A stretch of 64,000 nucleotides of DNA from JAHEZL01 sp964406465 (GTDB lineage Bacteria > Bacteroidota > Bacteroidia > Flavobacteriales_C > GCA-002722245): assembly GCA_964406465.1 (NCBI GenBank), contig CAYORT010000001.1:62001-126000 (forward strand). The letters run 5' to 3'. The notes beneath the pieces were generated by a model that was not told the DNA's origin, searched no databases, and worked only from the letters and a program-made list of their open reading frames with translations. Of the stretch, positions 60,877 to 64,000 are shown piece after piece (position 1 is the stretch's first letter; the number at the start of each line of letters is the position of its first letter). The translations under genes were made by a program, and so were the position numbers.

Positions 60877-62400
60877 TTAAAGAGGTGTATTGAACCAATC
60901 TGCAATGAAATCACAAGGGTTTTCCATCAAAAATTGAAGAGCTTCAGCGTGTGGTATTGCTTTTTGCACCAATGCTTTGTTGATAGCAAATTTTGTGGGC
61001 CATTGTTCTGAATTTTGTTTTTTGTTTTGCAGAAAGAATTGCTCATTAATGCCGCAACCAATCAAATGAATATCAAATGAATAAGCCCCAAATACGTTAT
61101 CTATATTTAATTTTTTGTGCAGGTCATGGTCGTTTTTATTGTAAATCGGCCCGTTTTTCATAAAATAGTCAACATAATCTTGTGCCCCACTAATGTCGAT
61201 GTTAGTGTTGCAATTTCTCCAAAATGGACTATCTATTTGTTTGTTAAAGTGGAAGTGAAGTGCAATAAACCATTTTATGAAATCCCACGAGTTATTTAGA
61301 CTTTTATTGAAATCTTCTTGAGCGTAATTTAACTCTTCAGTGCTTTCTAACTTTTTTCCAATTTTTTTTATTTGTTGAAGAATCATGTGTATTCCTGTTG
61401 ATTCTAATGGTTCCACAAATGCAAAAGCATTTCCTATTCCAATCGTGTTTCCAACCCAGCTTTTTTCATATCTACCAGGTTTAAATGAAATAATTTTCTC
61501 ATTATTTACGGTACTGCAATGTTGTCTTAATTCGTGAAATGCCTCATCATCACTGCAAAATTCTTTAGAAAACACATAACCCAAATGGTCTTCTAATTGT
61601 GTAGGAATGTTCCATAGCCAGCCATGATTAAGTGTTGTAGCCGTAGTAAAAGGTTTAATGTCACCCAAATGCTCACGCGTGCCAATAATTGCTCTGTTGG
61701 TTTTTAAGCTTGGCGAATAATCAATCCATTTTTGCTCTAAACTTTTGCCTAGTAATAAAGATGCAAACCCCGAACAATCAATATAAATGTCATAGGTGAG
61801 CACTTCATTTTTATCAGTAATTAAATTTTTAATTCCGGTTTTATTCTCTACAGTGACGACTTTTTCAATATTTTCACGAATGTAAAAACAGCCGCTTTCC
61901 TGCAATTTGGTTTGCAAGTACTTTACCAGCGATTTATTGTCGATATGGTAAGCAAAGCCCTGAGGTATTTTTATGGGTTTTATCTCCCCATTTTTATTTT
62001 TGATGAAAGGCGCTTTGCAGTCATCCATTAGCATAGAAGACAAAGAGCAATTGTTAATGTTGTTTGTATAATATATTGCATTGTGAGCCTCTGTAGCGCC
62101 AAATGGGTCGTTATAATAATATTTACCGCTTTTTCCCCAATGCAATTGAATTCCTAATTTGAAGGTAGGTTTTGTTTGAGCAAAAAATTCTTGTACAGAA
62201 TAGCCTAAAGTTTTATGCAGAAAGTTTAAAATTACTGGAGTTGTGGCTTCCCCTACACCAATTACGGGGATGTTCGGACTCTCAATTATCGTAATTTTTT
62301 TGTCGGGAAATTTCTTTTTTAAATACAAAGCTGTGAAGTAGCCTGCGCTGCCTCCTCCAACAATAACAATTGTTTTTAAACTTACGATGTCTTTTTTCAT
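60877..62400 (-). CDS. Flavin-dependent tryptophan-halogenase family protein
   Basis: 507 residues (PF04820 type). FAD-binding GGGSAG at 15-20, the NxP-like region PNIPVIGVGEATTP, a Lys at 81 in PTFKLGIQLHWG at the position of the catalytic Lys (K79 in PrnA/RebH), the halogenase motif W261-L-W263-N-I-P and the EPLESTG motif with Glu330 and Glu333. All hallmarks are kept, so chlorination or bromination of an aromatic side chain is plausible; a flavin reductase would be supplied elsewhere. It converges with P450 C (7-bp gap) and is divergent from the kinase gene. Some Bacteroidota members of this family sit in polysaccharide-use loci with unknown function, so halogenation is not certain. Confidence 0.85.
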   Translation of the reverse strand: MKKDIVSLKTIVIVGGGSAGYFTALYLKKKFPDKKITIIESPNIPVIGVGEATTPVILNFLHKTLGYSVQEFFAQTKPTFKLGIQLHWGKSGKYYYNDPFGATEAHNAIYYTNNINNCSLSSMLMDDCKAPFIKNKNGEIKPIKIPQGFAYHIDNKSLVKYLQTKLQESGCFYIRENIEKVVTVENKTGIKNLITDKNEVLTYDIYIDCSGFASLLLGKSLEQKWIDYSPSLKTNRAIIGTREHLGDIKPFTTATTLNHGWLWNIPTQLEDHLGYVFSKEFCSDDEAFHELRQHCSTVNNEKIISFKPGRYEKSWVGNTIGIGNAFAFVEPLESTGIHMILQQIKKIGKKLESTEELNYAQEDFNKSLNNSWDFIKWFIALHFHFNKQIDSPFWRNCNTNIDISGAQDYVDYFMKNGPIYNKNDHDLHKKLNIDNVFGAYSFDIHLIGCGINEQFFLQNKKQNSEQWPTKFAINKALVQKAIPHAEALQFLMENPCDFIADWFNTPL

Positions 62401-62485
62401 AAATTAAGTGCGTCTAAGATAATTTTTCTTTTGTAAAGTTCATTTATTTGCAAGTTAAAGGCTTTTATTTCAGTTAATTTTGATT

Positions 62486-62493
62486 TATTTTTG
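62486..62493 (+). promoter_or_regulatory. -7 promoter element directly before the kinase gene
   Basis: TATTTTTG fits TAnnTTTG and ends only 4 bp before the ATG at 62498, so transcription would begin at or inside the start codon. It supports the ATG at 62498 over a TTG at 62480 and suggests a leaderless mRNA. No clear TTG was found at -33. Confidence 0.45.
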
Positions 62494-62497
62494 CGCC

Positions 62498-63391
62498 ATG
62501 CAAAAAAAGTACATCGCAGGGGGAATCATAATTGAAACCGAAATTGATTTTCCCGAGTTAATATTAACAGAGGGGGAAACAGATGTGGTTTTGTCTTATG
62601 GAAAGGTTCCTGAGGAGCTGGCCAATACCAAGCATGAAAAGGCTTTGTTTTCAAGTAATGAAAATGAAGTGTTGTTTAGAATGCCTGATATCGCTCGATA
62701 TTTAGTTGAAGGTTACTCTAAAATCACCATAGAATTGATCGATGAAAAGAGAAAGTCAGATGCTGAGAAGTACATTCTTACATTCATCTTAGGTGTTTTG
62801 TCTTTCAAGAAAGGCTTTTATCCTTTACACGGTGGTGGGGTTATTCATAATGGTGAAGCGTATTTATTTACTGGTCATTCTGGTGCGGGTAAATCTACTA
62901 CTATGGCGGGTTTGCAACAACGCGGATTTCAGCCAGTAGGTGACGACATAGCGAATTTATTTGTGGAAGACGGTAAAGTGTATGTTCACCCTTGTTTTCC
63001 GCGATTTAAGTTGTGGAAAGATTCATTGCACTTATTGAATAAGAAAGGCTCTGGAGAATATCATTTACGAAGTGATATGGAGAAATTTTTGGTGCCTATG
63101 GGCGATGATTTTTCTATTGAGCCTGTTCCCGTAAAAAGAATCTATTTGTTGGTGGAAGACCGCAATTTCGAGTATTCATTTAAGCAAATTAAAGGCAAAG
63201 AGAAATTGCAGCGCTTAAAGGTAAATAGCTACAAACCTTGGATGGTAAAAGCATTTTCATTAAACCAGTTGCACTTTGGGTTGATGAATGATATTGTAGG
63301 TAAGCTTGAAATGACTGAATATCACCGTCCGCTAGACAAAGCACATCTCGAGAAAATGTACGAATTATTGATTGAAAACATCAAAGCCTAA
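62498..63391 (+). CDS. HPr kinase-like peptide kinase of lasso clusters
   Basis: 297 residues from the ATG at 62498. The N-terminal half is beta-rich; the kinase core has LHGGGVIHNGEAYLFTGHSGAGKSTTMAGL with H111 and Walker A GHSGAGKS (126-133), then VGDDIAN (D149/D150), the HPrK-type P-loop arrangement without the N-terminal HPrK regulatory domain. Homologues in paeninodin-type clusters (PadeK, PsmK) phosphorylate the C-terminal Ser of the lasso precursor. The core predicted at 59497-59628 ends in Ser, a fitting acceptor. The stop overlaps the sulfotransferase start (TAATG), so the two are coupled. Confidence 0.85.
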   Translation: MQKKYIAGGIIIETEIDFPELILTEGETDVVLSYGKVPEELANTKHEKALFSSNENEVLFRMPDIARYLVEGYSKITIELIDEKRKSDAEKYILTFILGVLSFKKGFYPLHGGGVIHNGEAYLFTGHSGAGKSTTMAGLQQRGFQPVGDDIANLFVEDGKVYVHPCFPRFKLWKDSLHLLNKKGSGEYHLRSDMEKFLVPMGDDFSIEPVPVKRIYLLVEDRNFEYSFKQIKGKEKLQRLKVNSYKPWMVKAFSLNQLHFGLMNDIVGKLEMTEYHRPLDKAHLEKMYELLIENIKA

Positions 63392-64000
63392 TGTATACTC
63401 CACAAAAGAGAATTATTTGGCTAACGTCTTATCCTAAGTCGGGAAACACTTGGATGCGCCTTTTTTTACATGCTTTGCATACTGGCTCAAATGAATTGCA
63501 AAACTTAGACGAAATAGAGGCTACCAATGGAATTGCTTCTTCACGTGCTTTGATTGACATTAATTTGGGTGTATTCACGTCTGATATGCCCGATATTGAT
63601 GTGCAAAAATTACGTGGCGAGGCATACAAATATTGGTCGTCAACGCTTGCAGAAGATGTTATTGTTAAAGTGCACGATGCAGCTTTTCATCGCGGTATCC
63701 TTACTTTTCCTAGGGAAGTCACAAAGAAGGTGATTTTTATTGTGCGCAATCCTTTTGATATGGTGGCGTCCTACGCCAACCATATGGGCTGTGATATCAA
63801 AACTGCAGTTTGGATGTTGTGCGATGGCATGAACACTTTAGCAAAATCAAAAAACAGGTTGGGCACGCAAGTCGCACAATACATGGGCTCATGGAGTGAT
63901 TATTACCACAGTTGGAAGAACTTGTATCGCGATGAAATGATAGTAGTGCGCTATGAAGACATGAAGCACGATTCACTCAATACTTTTAGAAAGGTGGTTG
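63391..64000 (+). CDS. Sulfotransferase, C-terminus cut by window edge
   Basis: 203 residues visible. The PAPS 5-prime-phosphosulfate loop is TSYPKSGNTWMR (12-23, Lys16), the likely catalytic His95 lies in VKVHDAAF, and the 3-prime-phosphate motif is VIFIVRNPFDMVASYANH (R119, S127). These define a cytosolic-type PF00685 sulfotransferase. Translationally coupled to the kinase gene, so probably a tailoring enzyme for the same product; Tyr4, Tyr18 or a Ser of the lasso core are possible acceptors. The remaining third, with the PAPS-stacking region, is outside the window. Confidence 0.9.
   Translation, partial: MYTPQKRIIWLTSYPKSGNTWMRLFLHALHTGSNELQNLDEIEATNGIASSRALIDINLGVFTSDMPDIDVQKLRGEAYKYWSSTLAEDVIVKVHDAAFHRGILTFPREVTKKVIFIVRNPFDMVASYANHMGCDIKTAVWMLCDGMNTLAKSKNRLGTQVAQYMGSWSDYYHSWKNLYRDEMIVVRYEDMKHDSLNTFRKVV

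Noticed and set aside
1..64000. tRNA/rRNA genes, CRISPR arrays, phage or transposon genes
   Set aside because: None was recognised by eye. All gaps between genes are below about 300 bp and show no cloverleaf-like or repeat-spacer pattern; a tRNAscan run would be decisive for tRNAs.

Overview
The window looks like chromosomal DNA of a Bacteroidota (Flavobacteriia/Sphingobacteriia/Chitinophagia-like) bacterium. The evidence is: proteins with type IX secretion (T9SS) C-terminal sorting domains, signal peptides ending in xAQ, LytTR/LytS regulation, a Bacteroidota-type IleS and a one-cysteine DksA-like protein, low G+C, few Shine-Dalgarno sequences, and several promoters of the Bacteroidota type (TTG/TTTG, about 19-20 bp, TAnnTTTG).

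Layout. 1-2257: the start of a large repeat-rich surface protein, cut by the left edge. 2484-7496: a cell-envelope stress module (LytTR regulator, LytS-type kinase, LiaF-like membrane protein, ABC-2 exporter) plus a DUF1653 gene. 7740-21219: exported proteins: a T9SS M43-like metalloprotease, a Cys-rich lipoprotein, a 2036-residue alpha-2-macroglobulin with a thioester, an unusual exported PEP-synthase-like protein, a GNAT enzyme and a second T9SS protein. 21450-25963: housekeeping ileS, dksA-like and lspA. 25972-28246: a GDP-heptose set (hddC, gmhA, hddA). 28340-51481: a capsule/exopolysaccharide locus with export protein, chain-length regulator, deacetylase, nonulosonic (sialic-type) acid genes neuA/neuB/neuC, glycosyltransferases, MBOAT O-acetylation pair, flippase, polymerase, acyltransferases and asnB.

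51478-64000 is the most unusual part: a natural-product locus of RiPP character. A 43-codon gene missed by ordinary ORF thresholds (59497-59628, minus strand) encodes a textbook paeninodin-type lasso-peptide precursor: leader W-x-x-P-x-L, Thr at -2, core A1-G2...P8-E9 and a C-terminal Ser. It has its own promoter and is followed by a strong hairpin. Around it lie a lasso B2-type transglutaminase protease, a PF14907-type nucleotidyltransferase, an HPr-kinase-like peptide kinase and a sulfotransferase (cut by the right edge). These are the kinds of tailoring genes known from paeninodin/pseudomycoidin-like clusters. Between them, in one minus-strand operon behind the precursor, are a 677-residue protein with a squalene-cyclase-like C-terminal half, two intact P450s, two tandem methyltransferases and a 72-residue Nif11-like peptide. 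Opposite lies a third, frameshifted P450 and a flavin-dependent tryptophan-halogenase-family enzyme.

Working model: the lasso peptide is made by the B2 protease plus B1 and C proteins not seen here (probably right of the window), then phosphorylated and/or sulfated. The cyclase-like protein, P450s, methyltransferases and halogenase either decorate this peptide, act on the Nif11-like peptide as a second RiPP, or make a separate small molecule. The sequence alone does not decide between these.
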